Positions 44,850 to 53,653 are shown, counted from the first letter of the stretch. The stretch is DNA of 64,000 nt from Synechococcus sp. CBW1004 (GCF_015840715.1 NZ_CP060397.1:1756686-1820685), one strand, 5' to 3'. Numbers and translations: made by a program. The notes: generated by a model not told the origin, from the letters alone.

Positions 44850-46181
44850 TCAGCTCGGTAGGCGACTGGTGAGATCAGCCGGCACCCGGAAAACCTCCCG
44901 CTTGCCGTCCTTCTCCGGGGTCAGCAGGCCGCGGCCTGCCAGCTTCTGCAGATCGCTCCGGGCGGTCTGGTTACTGACGCCATGACTGTTCTGGTGGGAG
45001 AGCACCGTGTAGCGGAACCCCGCATGGAGCAGGGCATGGCGCAGCAGGGCCAGCTGGCGGTGGTTGAGTCCATCCATGCCCTCCAGACGCCGCTGCAGCA
45101 GAGCTACCTCATTGGCCTTGCGCTCCAGATACGCGTGCAGGTTTGCGATCGCCTGCTGGATCACCGTCACCTGGGCCAACAGGAAGTAGGTCAGGTCGTT
45201 GTCATCGGTTTCGCAGAGCAGGAAGGAACGCTCGTACCTCGCTCGGGCCTGGTTGATCACCGAGGAGATCGAGATGAACTCAAACAGCCAGTACCCCTGC
45301 TTGAGCATCGACCAGTAGAAGAGCGCCCTTGCCGTGCGGCCGTTGCCATCGCAGAACGGGTGGTCATAGGCCAGCCAGAAATGCAGGGTGATGGCCCGCA
45401 CCACCGGGTGGATGAACACGGCCGGGGTTTCACCATTGGCGAAACGGCACAGCTGCTCCAGGCGCGCCTCCAGCTCACTTGCTGCCGGCGGCACGTGGAA
45501 CACGGTGCCATAGATGTCATCGACCACCACCTCCATGTCGGGAGGACGCAGCCGGCCGGCATCGGCGGGGTCATCCAGCGTCTTCTCGCTCACCAGCCGA
45601 TGCAGATCCAGCACCAGCTGCGGAGTCAGGGCGTGATCCTTCAGTTCCCGGATCCGCTGCATGGTCCGGAAGTTGTTGAGGATCATCTGCTCGGAGCGAT
45701 CCCTTGGCGCGCGGTGGCTGCGGATCATGGCCTTGGCCACGTCCCGGGTTGTGGCGGCGCCCTCCATCTGGGAGGAGGTGATCGCCTCCTCCATCAGTGA
45801 ACTCAGCAGGTAGCGATCGCGTGTGGAGGCCGTGGTGACGGCCTCTGGTGCCATCACGCTGGCCCCGGCCTTCATGTCGATCTCATGCAGACCCTTGAGC
45901 AGTAGGGGCGGCTGGCAGAACCAGAAAGGGCTGCCTTCGCTGCTCAGCAGGGGCAGCGGAGTGCCGGTGCCGCGTCTTGAGAGCTTCTCGGCCAGCCACC
46001 ACTGCTCATGGCTCAGACCCTGCGGGGCAGGGCGATGGCGCAACTCGTCCCAGTGGAAGTAGCGATCCCCCTGGTTGCTCGCCGCGAGCTGAGCGAGCAC
46101 GGGCATGGCCTCATGCAACCCGCCGGCCTGGGCGAGCAGTGCCTCCAGCGATGGAGGCCTGCGGGGCAGACGGGTGGGCAA
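44850..46181 (-). CDS. Fic domain protein with N-terminal inhibitory motif
   Basis: A 443-residue Fic protein. The inhibitory motif SSQMEGA lies at about residue 135 and the catalytic motif is HPFCDGNGRTAR. A C-terminal winged helix contains NSHGVSNQTARSDLQKLAGRGLL. It belongs to a different subfamily from the Fic gene at 39225. TTG 46181 is used because an AGGAG lies 11 bases upstream and no ATG is available. The upstream region has nested inverted repeats. Predicted to modify host or phage proteins by AMP transfer. Confidence 0.9.
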   Translation of the reverse strand: MPTRLPRRPPSLEALLAQAGGLHEAMPVLAQLAASNQGDRYFHWDELRHRPAPQGLSHEQWWLAEKLSRRGTGTPLPLLSSEGSPFWFCQPPLLLKGLHEIDMKAGASVMAPEAVTTASTRDRYLLSSLMEEAITSSQMEGAATTRDVAKAMIRSHRAPRDRSEQMILNNFRTMQRIRELKDHALTPQLVLDLHRLVSEKTLDDPADAGRLRPPDMEVVVDDIYGTVFHVPPAASELEARLEQLCRFANGETPAVFIHPVVRAITLHFWLAYDHPFCDGNGRTARALFYWSMLKQGYWLFEFISISSVINQARARYERSFLLCETDDNDLTYFLLAQVTVIQQAIANLHAYLERKANEVALLQRRLEGMDGLNHRQLALLRHALLHAGFRYTVLSHQNSHGVSNQTARSDLQKLAGRGLLTPEKDGKREVFRVPADLTSRLPS

Positions 46182-46190
46182 CTCCCAATG

Positions 46191-46230
46191 AACTCCTAAT
46201 TTTGTCCAAATTAGGAGGTTGTTAGGAGTT
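46191..46230. promoter_or_regulatory. Nested inverted repeats upstream of the Fic gene
   Basis: The inner palindrome CCTAATTT/AAATTAGG spans 46195-46215. An outer pair AACTCCTAA/TTAGGAGTT lies at 46191-46199 and 46222-46230. The motif includes the ribosome-binding AGGAG of the Fic gene. A repressor bound here, such as the Fic protein's own winged helix, would block expression; that is an inference. Confidence 0.55.
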
Positions 46231-46546
46231 GCGCGAGGTCCGCGTTGAACTCGGGCATCCCGGGCATGGCTGTCCGCTCCTGCCTAGTCCAGCCCTTCTT
46301 GTCTGCCAGGCACCGTGAGGCCGGTGGTTCCGGCTGCGCTGGCGACGCGCTGCGGTCGAAGACGGCCGTCCTTCAGCGTGCCACTGCTGCGCCGTGGCTG
46401 ACGTCAGAAAGCCGCCGCCGACCTCCGCGCTGGGGCCGGTGTAGTGGGTGTTGGCGAGATGCCCTCTCCCGCGGCTGCGGCAGCAGGGCATCCCGTCCCA
46501 TGCCGTGGCGGTTGGGGAATCACTGACACCGCCACGGGGTGTCTAG
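46231..46546. other. Gene-free interval with a hairpin before IS copy 2
   Basis: No supported gene. A perfect 10-bp inverted repeat CCGTGGCGGT/ACCGCCACGG with a 15-base loop lies at 46503-46537, just before the IS target CTAG (46543-46546). Confidence 0.45.
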
Positions 46547-47777
46547 GGAAGCTCTGATCAAGACCGGGAATTGAGCGCAAGCGTGTCTCATTCTCGCCAA
46601 TGAGACACAAGTGGGGTATTTTGTCCTTGGCTACTCGCCAGGTGCTCCAATCCAGGGCCTGACTGGCTTATTTCTCGTGAGTTCCCCGATCATTTTTGGC
46701 TGCTCACCCTCAAGATGGCACACTTATTCTGTCATTTACGCTGTAGAAGGACAACGTTCGCGCACCATCCAGAGATTGGCGAGGGCAAACAGCATCGTCA
46801 GCTTGAGGTTGTTCTTGCGGATGCTTCGGTAGAAGACCTTCCGAAATCCAAACTGGCACTTGATGATCCGAAATGGATGCTCCACCTTTGCCCTGACATG
46901 TGCTTTCGCCGCCTCCATCAGATCCAGCAGTCTTCCCTCTGGGGTGTCCGGTAGAACTCGGCGCTGTCCGGGCTTCATGGCGATGCGCATCTCTGCTTCG
47001 CAGTCCTTGAACGCCTCACGCTTTTCGATGCCGATGTGGCCAGAGTCGCCGTAGATCACGCGTTCCTCGCCATGGACGCGATCGGGTGCCGTGTTCAGCT
47101 CATGGACGTTGGCAGCCGTGCTCACCACGGAATGGACCAGACCCGAGGCTGCATCCACACCGATGTGGCACCGCATCCCAAAGAACCACTGGTTGCCTTT
47201 GGCCACCGAGTGCATTTCAGGATCCCGCTCGCCCGTCTTGTTCTTGGTTGAACTGGGAGCGTTGATGATTGTGGCATCGAGGATCGTACCCTCCTTAAGC
47301 ATCACGCCCTTCTCCCGCAGGCTCTGGTTCACCGTCTCCAGGATCTGCTCTGCTATCCGATTCTCTTCCAGGAGGTGGCGGAAGTTCAGGATCGTCGTCT
47401 CGTCAGGGATCCGGTCCTCAACCATGTCGATCCCAGCAAAGCGGCGGAAGCAGGGGGTATCGATCAGCATCTCCTCCATCAAGGGATCGGAAAGCGTGAA
47501 CCACTGCTGCAGCAGGTGGATGCGCAGCATCACCTCCAGCGGAAACGGTGGGCGCCCGCCCTTGGCAGAAGGCCTGTGGTACACAGGCGAAATCAAGGCC
47601 AGGAAAGGATCCCAGGGCACTGTGGCTTCCATCTCATCGAGGAAGCGCTGCCGGCGCGTTTTCTTCTTGGCGTAGGTCTGCTCGTAGTCCGTGAAACCCA
47701 ACTGGAGGGGGGCCGCCATCCGCTGCCAGTCTCATTATTGGAACTGTACTGATTCTATCGGGTTTTTCAGGGGTTCC
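46547..47777. mobile_element. IS5-family insertion sequence, copy 2
   Basis: 1231 bp, the same length as copy 1, with the same ends. Flanks are CTAG (46543-46546) and TTAG (47778-47781), compatible with an IS5 YTAR target where one base has changed. Differences from copy 1 noticed by eye are a few single bases, for example in the 25979-equivalent position and two codons of the transposase. Same orientation as copy 1. Confidence 0.94.
46736..47719 (-). CDS. IS5 family transposase, copy 2
   Basis: A 327-residue DDE transposase identical to copy 1 except for Ser instead of Gly in VFYRSIRKNN. The DDE motifs ILDATIINAP, VIYGDSGHIG and VEHPFRIIKC are intact. Near identity to copy 1 indicates recent transposition. 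Confidence 0.96.
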   Translation of the reverse strand: MAAPLQLGFTDYEQTYAKKKTRRQRFLDEMEATVPWDPFLALISPVYHRPSAKGGRPPFPLEVMLRIHLLQQWFTLSDPLMEEMLIDTPCFRRFAGIDMVEDRIPDETTILNFRHLLEENRIAEQILETVNQSLREKGVMLKEGTILDATIINAPSSTKNKTGERDPEMHSVAKGNQWFFGMRCHIGVDAASGLVHSVVSTAANVHELNTAPDRVHGEERVIYGDSGHIGIEKREAFKDCEAEMRIAMKPGQRRVLPDTPEGRLLDLMEAAKAHVRAKVEHPFRIIKCQFGFRKVFYRSIRKNNLKLTMLFALANLWMVRERCPSTA

Positions 47778-47784
47778 TTAGCTC

Positions 47785-48726
47785 TTATTTCAGGTCAGGC
47801 CAGGCCATGGTGTGATTTTTCGAGGTGCCCACCAACCGCACGTCCGGATGCCGGTCCACCAGCTCCCGTGCCCGTCGCTTCAGATGGGCCAGCAGCTGCC
47901 GGCTGCGGGGATGCGCCAGGAAGCGGCGGGGCACGACCAGGGTGTCGCCCACCTCGAGCGGGATCGGCACGGGCAGGATCACCCGGGGAGTCGGAAACAG
48001 GCCGAGGCTCACGGAGGTGGCGTAGCCCACGGTGACCTCGTCAGCGGTCTGGCCTTCCCAGTGCGCCTGGTCGTAGCGACGCAGGTCGCAGGGGGTGCTC
48101 CACAGGCCCAGCTCCTGCAGAGCGGCCTGCACCTTCGGAAACGCCCCATCCGGCAGGGCCAGGGAGGGGTAGTGGTGCACATCGTCCAGGGTGACGGCCT
48201 CCTTCAGGCGCAGCAGCGGATGGCCGGCGGCCACCACCAGGTGGGTGGGCAGCCGCGTCAGGTGCACACAGGCCAGATCGGGATCGTCGGCGTCCGGGAT
48301 GTCGGGAAAACAGCCGATCCAGGCGTCGATCACTCCGCTGCGCAGGTGCTGCTGTGGTGTGCTGACTTCCAGGAAATCGAAGTTGCCCGCCAACCAGCCG
48401 GCTGGGAGTGGCTCGAGAAACAGGGGGCCTGAGTAGTACTGCGCTTCGATCCGCAGCGGCAGGTCCATCTGCCAGCGGTACAGCTGATGCGAGCTGCGTT
48501 CCAGATCCAGGAGGTTGCGATCACCCAGGATCTGCCATTCTCCGCCCTGTTTCTCCAGTTTCAGCTCAAAAGTGGCCGCCACCTTCCTGGCGGTGCGTGC
48601 CACGGTCGCCTGGTCCACCCCGAGTCTGCGCGCGGCGTTTTCGCCGGTGCGCAGCCACACCAGGTAGTCGAAGCACGAGAGGGTTTCGACGCTGACGATC
48701 ACGCTTCCCGGTTCAGCGGTGGACAC
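47785..48726 (-). CDS. LysR-type transcriptional regulator (divergent HTH)
   Basis: A 313-residue protein. The N-terminal ~60 residues form an HTH (LVWLRTGENAARRLGVDQATVARTARKV) that differs from standard LysR but is in the right place. The remainder is a periplasmic-binding-like effector domain: RSGVIDAWIGCFPD, LVVAAGHPLLRL and ADEVTVGYATSVSLGLFP. The start is GTG 48726. IS copy 2 ends 8 bp after its stop. Its target is unknown. Confidence 0.75.
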   Translation of the reverse strand: MSTAEPGSVIVSVETLSCFDYLVWLRTGENAARRLGVDQATVARTARKVAATFELKLEKQGGEWQILGDRNLLDLERSSHQLYRWQMDLPLRIEAQYYSGPLFLEPLPAGWLAGNFDFLEVSTPQQHLRSGVIDAWIGCFPDIPDADDPDLACVHLTRLPTHLVVAAGHPLLRLKEAVTLDDVHHYPSLALPDGAFPKVQAALQELGLWSTPCDLRRYDQAHWEGQTADEVTVGYATSVSLGLFPTPRVILPVPIPLEVGDTLVVPRRFLAHPRSRQLLAHLKRRARELVDRHPDVRLVGTSKNHTMAWPDLK

Positions 48727-49075
48727 CGCCTGTCGTCAGATGGGCTTGCTCCCGATTTGATGGTCAGAGCTGGGCTCAAAGAGATGGCCCTCATGATACC
48801 TGGCTGGCCGCTGGATCCCCTGGGCTGGTGATCTCAATGTCGAGAAGAGTGCGGTGTGTCGTATAGCCTGCCGCTGCGTTTTCCTCCTCCTGATTCAGCA
48901 GGTGAATCGCCGACCGTCATGACTTCTCTGGCCGCCATGGCCATGGAGGGTGAGCGAGCACGCGAACGGCGCCCGTGAAGGGGTCACCGGCAGCCGCCGC
49001 CAGGCCCGCCGCTGTCGGGACCGGCGGTGACGGCGATGGCACACTGACCCGGAGATTTCCGCAGCGCGAGCCCCG
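48727..49075. other. 349-bp divergent intergenic region
   Basis: Lies between the LysR-type gene and the membrane-protein gene at 49076. It should contain both promoters. No ORF, RNA gene or strong repeat was recognised. If the tRNA-CAT island ends near here, no copy of the tRNA 3' end is visible. Confidence 0.35.
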
Positions 49076-49582
49076 ATGGCCTCTCCGGCCGATGCCGCTC
49101 CGGCCACCAGTCGATCCCAGGCCCGCCCGGTCCGACCACGGGGCTGGAGGGGCTGGCTGCTGCTGGGCGCCTGCTTCGGTCTCGGCTACGGCATCACCCA
49201 CCGCCTGCTGGCGCTGCGTCTCGAGACGGGCTGGAGTGGCCGCCAGCGCTTCGAGGTGAAGACGTTCCCGGGCACCGAGCTCGAAACCCTGCGCAGCCGT
49301 TTCGGGGATGCCTCGATGCAGATCCGGGGGGACCTCGATCTGCTCGAACTGGAGCGTCAGCAGACCAAGGACGCCGCCGCGATCGAGCAGCGCCGCATCG
49401 AGATGGAGGAGCGCGAGCGTCGCCGCCAGGAGAGCGCCAGCCGGGATGAACCGCAGCCCGAGCCCGCCCCGGTCGATCCCGGCGCCGATCTGCCTCCCCT
49501 GCCCGAGCCTCCCGTGTTGCCACCGGAACCGTCTCCCCCTGTCGCGCCTCCGGCCCCGGCGGCTCCCACCCCGACGCCCTGA
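49076..49582 (+). CDS. Hypothetical membrane-anchored protein with Pro-rich tail
   Basis: A 168-residue protein. One membrane segment at ~27-44 (WLLLGACFGLGYGITHRLL) is followed by a charged coiled-coil at ~80-120 (LELERQQTKDAAAIEQRRIE). A Pro-rich C-terminal tail follows. No family recognised. It is first in a likely operon with the 49616 gene and the ABC1 kinase. Confidence 0.65.
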   Translation: MASPADAAPATSRSQARPVRPRGWRGWLLLGACFGLGYGITHRLLALRLETGWSGRQRFEVKTFPGTELETLRSRFGDASMQIRGDLDLLELERQQTKDAAAIEQRRIEMEERERRRQESASRDEPQPEPAPVDPGADLPPLPEPPVLPPEPSPPVAPPAPAAPTPTP

Positions 49583-49615
49583 TCTGCCATGGTTGGGGCA
49601 GTGCCCGGCTAGGTG

Positions 49616-49933
49616 ATGAGCGCGCCGCAGAATCTTCTCCAGGCCGCCGTGAACCGCCTGGCAGCCCGCGTGGGCAGTGCCGTGGCCGATACCGCCGCCG
49701 GCCTGGCGGTGCTGGCCCAGGACGCCCCGGCCCGCCTGCAGCAGGAGCTGACGCTGTTCTGGCAGGAGGTGGAACTGGAAGCCGAGCGCCTTGAGCGCGG
49801 CGATGCCGAGCCGGCCGCTGACGCGGATGCCGGCAGCCCGGCCGATCACCCCTCCGATCCCCAGGAGCAGATCGATCGTCTGCGGGCGCAGGTGGCCGCC
49901 CTGGCACGTCGGCTGGAGTCCCCGGTTCCTTGA
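49616..49933 (+). CDS. Conserved hypothetical protein with coiled-coil ends
   Basis: A 105-residue protein. The N-terminal amphipathic helix region (LQAAVNRLAARVGSAVADTA) is followed by an acidic linker and a C-terminal coiled-coil (QIDRLRAQVAALARRLE). It overlaps the start of the ABC1 kinase (TTGA), so the two are translationally coupled. The function is unknown; perhaps a partner of the kinase. Confidence 0.68.
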   Translation: MSAPQNLLQAAVNRLAARVGSAVADTAAGLAVLAQDAPARLQQELTLFWQEVELEAERLERGDAEPAADADAGSPADHPSDPQEQIDRLRAQVAALARRLESPVP

Positions 49934-51630
49934 GCGCCCCCCTGCCCTGGCTGCCGCGCCTCACCCGCCCGCTGCGCATCTGGTGGCTGGCCAGTCGCCT
50001 GTTGGCCGGTCTCTGGTGGGATGGCCAGCGCTGGACCTATCGCGGTGGTCCCACGCCGGAGCGCCGAGCCGAGCGGCAGCGGCGGCGCGCCCGCTGGCTG
50101 GTCGGTGAATTTCTGGCCCTCGGCTCGGCCTTCATCAAGCTCGGGCAGCTGCTCTCGGCCCGGCCCGATGTGCTGCCGGCCGACGTGGTCGAGGAGTTCG
50201 CGCGCCTGCAGGATCGGGTGCCCAGCTTCCCGTTCAGCGTCGTTGAGGAGCTGCTCAGCCAGGAGCTGGGCGAGCGCTGCGCCGAGATCATCGACCTGGA
50301 GGTGGAGCCGCTCGGGTCCGCCAGCCTCGCCCAGGTGCATCGCGCCAGCCTGCGCAGCGGTCGTCAGGTGGTGTTCAAGGTGCAGCGGCCGGGCCTGGAG
50401 CAGCGCTTCCGTCTCGATCTGGAGGTGCTGCAGCAGGTGGCCGCCGCGGTGCAGCGCCACCCCCGCTGGGGCCTGGGCCGCGACTGGCTCGGCATCGCCA
50501 AGGAGTGTCGCCGCGTGCTGCTGCGCGAGCTTGATTTCCGCCTGGAGGCCGAGCACGCCGCGCGCTTCCGCCAGCAGTTCCTCGATGACCCCGGCATCCG
50601 TGTGCCGGCGGTGGTCTGGGAGCTCTCCTCGCGCCGGGTGCTCTGCCTCGACTACGTGCCCGGCATCAAGATCACCGACCGCGCCGCGTTGATCGAGGCG
50701 GGCCTGTCGCCGTCCGCGGTGGCCGAGAAGGGAGCCGCGAGCTACCTGCAGCAGCTGGTGCGCTTCGGCTTCTTCCACGCCGATCCCCACCCCGGCAACC
50801 TGGCGGTGGCCAGTGATGGTGCCCTCATCTACTACGACTTCGGGATGATGGGGCAGATCTCCGAGCGGCTGCGCAGTCGCATCGGCCGCATGGTGCGCCA
50901 GGCCGCCGCCCGCGATGCCGCCGGCCTGGTCGGAGAGCTGCAGCAGGCCGGCGTGATCGCCGCCGGCATCGATCCGGGGCCGGTGCGGCGTCTGGTGCGT
51001 CTGATGCTCAACGAGGCGCTGACGCCGCCGTTCACGGCCGATGTGCTGGGCAAGCTCTCGGGCGATCTCTACGACCTGGTCTATGGCCAGCCGTTCCGTC
51101 TGCCTCCGGAGCTGATCTTCGTGATGCGGGCCCTGTCCACCTTCGAAGGCGTGGGCCGCAGCCTGGATCCGGGCTTTAGCCTGATGGCGATCGCCCGCCC
51201 CTATCTGCTGCCCCTCATGACCTCCAGCGGCGCCGGCGGCAACGATCTGTTCAATGAGCTCTCGCGCCAGGCGGCCGAGGTGGGCAGCCGTGCGCTGGGC
51301 ATCCCCCGCCGGCTCGACGAAAGCCTCTCGCGCATCGAGCAGGGGGATCTGCAGGTGCAGATCCGCGCCGGCGAGACCGACCGCCTCCTGCGTCGCCTCG
51401 CCCTGGCCCAGCAGTCCGCCGGTCAGTCTTTCCTGCTGGGAGGTCTGGCGGTGGCCGCGGCCCTGCTGGCCGCCAGCAGCCGCCCGGCCCTGACGGCCGT
51501 GCCTCTGGTGCTGGGTCTGCCGGTGGGGCTCGGATGGCTGAAGCTCCAGGCCCGCCTCAAGCGTGATGGCCGCCTCGAGCAGCTGCCTGCGGCGGCGACG
51601 GTGGTCAGCAGCGAGCCTCCGACGGCCTGA
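49930..51630 (+). CDS. ABC1/UbiB-family atypical kinase
   Basis: A 566-residue protein. The KxGQ motif is FIKLGQLLSARPDVLP, replacing the normal Gly-loop function. The ExD-like ELDFRLEAEHA and the catalytic FFHADPHPGNLAV and YYDFGMMG motifs are present. Two hydrophobic segments at the C-terminus (~495-530) anchor it to the membrane. In cyanobacteria such proteins affect quinone or prenyl-lipid metabolism. The start is TTG 49930, overlapping the previous stop. Confidence 0.92.
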   Translation: MSAPLPWLPRLTRPLRIWWLASRLLAGLWWDGQRWTYRGGPTPERRAERQRRRARWLVGEFLALGSAFIKLGQLLSARPDVLPADVVEEFARLQDRVPSFPFSVVEELLSQELGERCAEIIDLEVEPLGSASLAQVHRASLRSGRQVVFKVQRPGLEQRFRLDLEVLQQVAAAVQRHPRWGLGRDWLGIAKECRRVLLRELDFRLEAEHAARFRQQFLDDPGIRVPAVVWELSSRRVLCLDYVPGIKITDRAALIEAGLSPSAVAEKGAASYLQQLVRFGFFHADPHPGNLAVASDGALIYYDFGMMGQISERLRSRIGRMVRQAAARDAAGLVGELQQAGVIAAGIDPGPVRRLVRLMLNEALTPPFTADVLGKLSGDLYDLVYGQPFRLPPELIFVMRALSTFEGVGRSLDPGFSLMAIARPYLLPLMTSSGAGGNDLFNELSRQAAEVGSRALGIPRRLDESLSRIEQGDLQVQIRAGETDRLLRRLALAQQSAGQSFLLGGLAVAAALLAASSRPALTAVPLVLGLPVGLGWLKLQARLKRDGRLEQLPAAATVVSSEPPTA

Positions 51631-51787
51631 GGCTCCAGCCTTTCTCCGGTCCGTCTCTCCGGGCGCGTCGGGAGGATGCCGACACTCCTGTGCAAGCGAG
51701 CCGCCTCCCAACGATCGGCGACGTGTTGGCCCAGCCGGCCTCGAAGGGGGATCGGCCTCCCACGTGTCCCGGCTTGCGGCGGTCGTC

Positions 51788-51940
51788 TCAGCTCAGCACC
51801 AGAAACACCAGCGCCCCCAGGATCATCAGGGCGAAGAAGACCAGAAGCGGACAGGCACGCCCGATGCCGAGGACGCTGATCGTCTGGGGCAGACCCAGGG
51901 ACCGTTTGCATCGGTTCATCGTGTTGATGATCGCGTTCAT
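51788..51940 (-). CDS. 50-residue single-span membrane peptide coupled to the diguanylate cyclase
   Basis: ATG 51940 overlaps the stop of the diguanylate cyclase gene as ATGA. The peptide starts MNAIINTMNRCKRSLGL and has one hydrophobic helix at about 31-49 (PLLVFFALMILGALVFLVLS). It is basic on the N-side and contains two Cys. The overlap and the clean membrane helix support a real gene. It may modulate the cyclase in the membrane, but no family is recognised. Confidence 0.6.
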   Translation of the reverse strand: MNAIINTMNRCKRSLGLPQTISVLGIGRACPLLVFFALMILGALVFLVLS

Positions 51941-53529
51941 GGAGAAGTTGCAGGGGGGGTGGGGTTGGGTTGGGGCGACGGGGTCGCCGCGGGGCGGCCC
52001 TTGACGCGGTACATCGCCTGATCCGCCAGGGACCAGGTCTGCTCCAGGCTCCTGCCGGCTTCGCTGAGTACCGCTCCGATCGAGGCCTGGATCCCCATCG
52101 TCTGCAGGCGGACACGCAGCCGCTTCACCAGGTCGTCGAGGCAGCCTGTGTTCGGCTGGAACACGAGCACGGCGAATTCGTCGCCGCCGACTCGGGCCAG
52201 CAGGTCGGTGTCGCGCAGTTCATCCTTCAGCTCCTTCGCCGCCTGCTGCAGGATCGCGTCCCCCTGTGCATGGCCCTGCGCATCATTGATCTGCTTGAAG
52301 CCATCCAGATCGATCACCAGCAGTCCGTAGCGGTGACCGTGGCGGCGGCGGCGGCTCTCCTCGCGGATCAGAGCCTCATCCCAGGCACGCCGGTTGGCCA
52401 CGCGGGTCAGGCCATCGGTGCGGCTTTCCGCCGCCAGGACCTGATTCAGCCGTCGCATCCGGATCTGGGAGCTGCGGCTCATCAGCACGACGGCACTGGT
52501 GGCGAGCAGTCCGATCAGGAACACAAAGGCGGAGCTCCGGCGTGGGACGCGATCGAGCCGGCTGTGGTCGATGCTGATCTCTGTCTGCAGCAGCTGGTTG
52601 GCGAACGGCACCAGCTTGAGGCCGAGCAGTTTGTGGTCCTCCTCCTCCAGACTCGGCATGGCCCGATGCAGCGTCAGCGGATCCTTCAGCACGGTGGCGG
52701 GCTTGACCTGCACGCGCATGGCCAACTCGCCCGACCCGCCCGGAAACATGTCGTTGAGACTGTGATCGTGGCCGCTGGCCTGCATGGTGGTGGCGTTCAG
52801 GTCCACCAGGGCGAAGGCGATCCGGTCGGGGCTCCTGGTCGGCCATGGCCCATAGAGAAAGGCGAGCCATGAGGAAGCCTCACCTGCAGGCTGCGTCGGC
52901 TGCGGCTTCGGGCCGCTGGGCTGGTGGCCGTGAGCGTGATGCCCGTGATCCTTGTTCAGGGCGGGAATGCCGAAGACCCGGACCGCCATGGGGTTGAGGC
53001 CGTACCCCAGGTTGCAGCGATGGGTCTGCAGCTCGGCGAGGGTGGACCGGGAGGCCCGGGCGATCTGTGTCGCCATGTCGCTGGAAGGCGCGGCGGCCAG
53101 GCTGCCGCCGGGAAGGCTCTGCAGCACGGAGAGGGCCTCAGCCCGGCTGATTCCATTGGCTTGGAAGGTTGCCAGCTCCCGGGTGGAGGGAGTGAGCACG
53201 CCGATCGCTGTCGATGGTGCTGGCGTTGTGCTCAGGTGTTCAGACTCGCCGCTGACCACCTCGCTGCGGGCCACGGACAAGGCCGAGAGGACCTTGGTGA
53301 TGGCCGTGCAATTGGAGGACGACAGGTGATCGACCACCGACGCGCCCAGGGACTCCATCTGCTCGTGCAGCACCCGGTAGGTGAGCAGGGTGGACGCCGC
53401 CGTCAGCGACAGGCCCACGCCCGCGAGGATGAAGCACAGGCGTGAGCAGCCTGTGCCGGCGATTTCGTCACTGACCGCATCAGGGCCAGTCCCCGCGGAG
53501 GAACCCCTCACGAACGACCTCACAGTCAC
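51937..53529 (-). CDS. Membrane diguanylate cyclase (GGDEF)
   Basis: A 530-residue protein. Membrane helices lie at ~30-50 and ~333-352, with a ~280-residue exported sensor domain between them. The sensor contains a His-rich stretch DHGHHAHGH. The GGDEF domain starts DGLTRVANRRAWDEAL and has the active site RVGGDEFAVL. An RxxD inhibitory site (RDTD) sits five residues before GGDEF. The catalytic domain is complete, so c-di-GMP synthesis with product inhibition is likely. The start is GTG 53529. The small membrane gene is coupled downstream. Confidence 0.9.
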   Translation of the reverse strand: MTVRSFVRGSSAGTGPDAVSDEIAGTGCSRLCFILAGVGLSLTAASTLLTYRVLHEQMESLGASVVDHLSSSNCTAITKVLSALSVARSEVVSGESEHLSTTPAPSTAIGVLTPSTRELATFQANGISRAEALSVLQSLPGGSLAAAPSSDMATQIARASRSTLAELQTHRCNLGYGLNPMAVRVFGIPALNKDHGHHAHGHQPSGPKPQPTQPAGEASSWLAFLYGPWPTRSPDRIAFALVDLNATTMQASGHDHSLNDMFPGGSGELAMRVQVKPATVLKDPLTLHRAMPSLEEEDHKLLGLKLVPFANQLLQTEISIDHSRLDRVPRRSSAFVFLIGLLATSAVVLMSRSSQIRMRRLNQVLAAESRTDGLTRVANRRAWDEALIREESRRRRHGHRYGLLVIDLDGFKQINDAQGHAQGDAILQQAAKELKDELRDTDLLARVGGDEFAVLVFQPNTGCLDDLVKRLRVRLQTMGIQASIGAVLSEAGRSLEQTWSLADQAMYRVKGRPAATPSPQPNPTPPATSP

Positions 53530-53653
53530 TGCAGACCTGCAGTGATTCAGCGCAACAACCTATGCATGAACGTGCCTACTTTCGGTCCGGAGGCCACGCG
53601 AAGGCGAGGTCCTCATCGAATCTTCACTTTTGCCGGCAGGGCGCAGGCGCTCC

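Noticed and set aside
37801..49075. A second copy of the tRNA-CAT 3' end marking the right end of the island
   Set aside because: I scanned for the T-arm and acceptor sequence and found none in the window, so the right boundary stays undefined.
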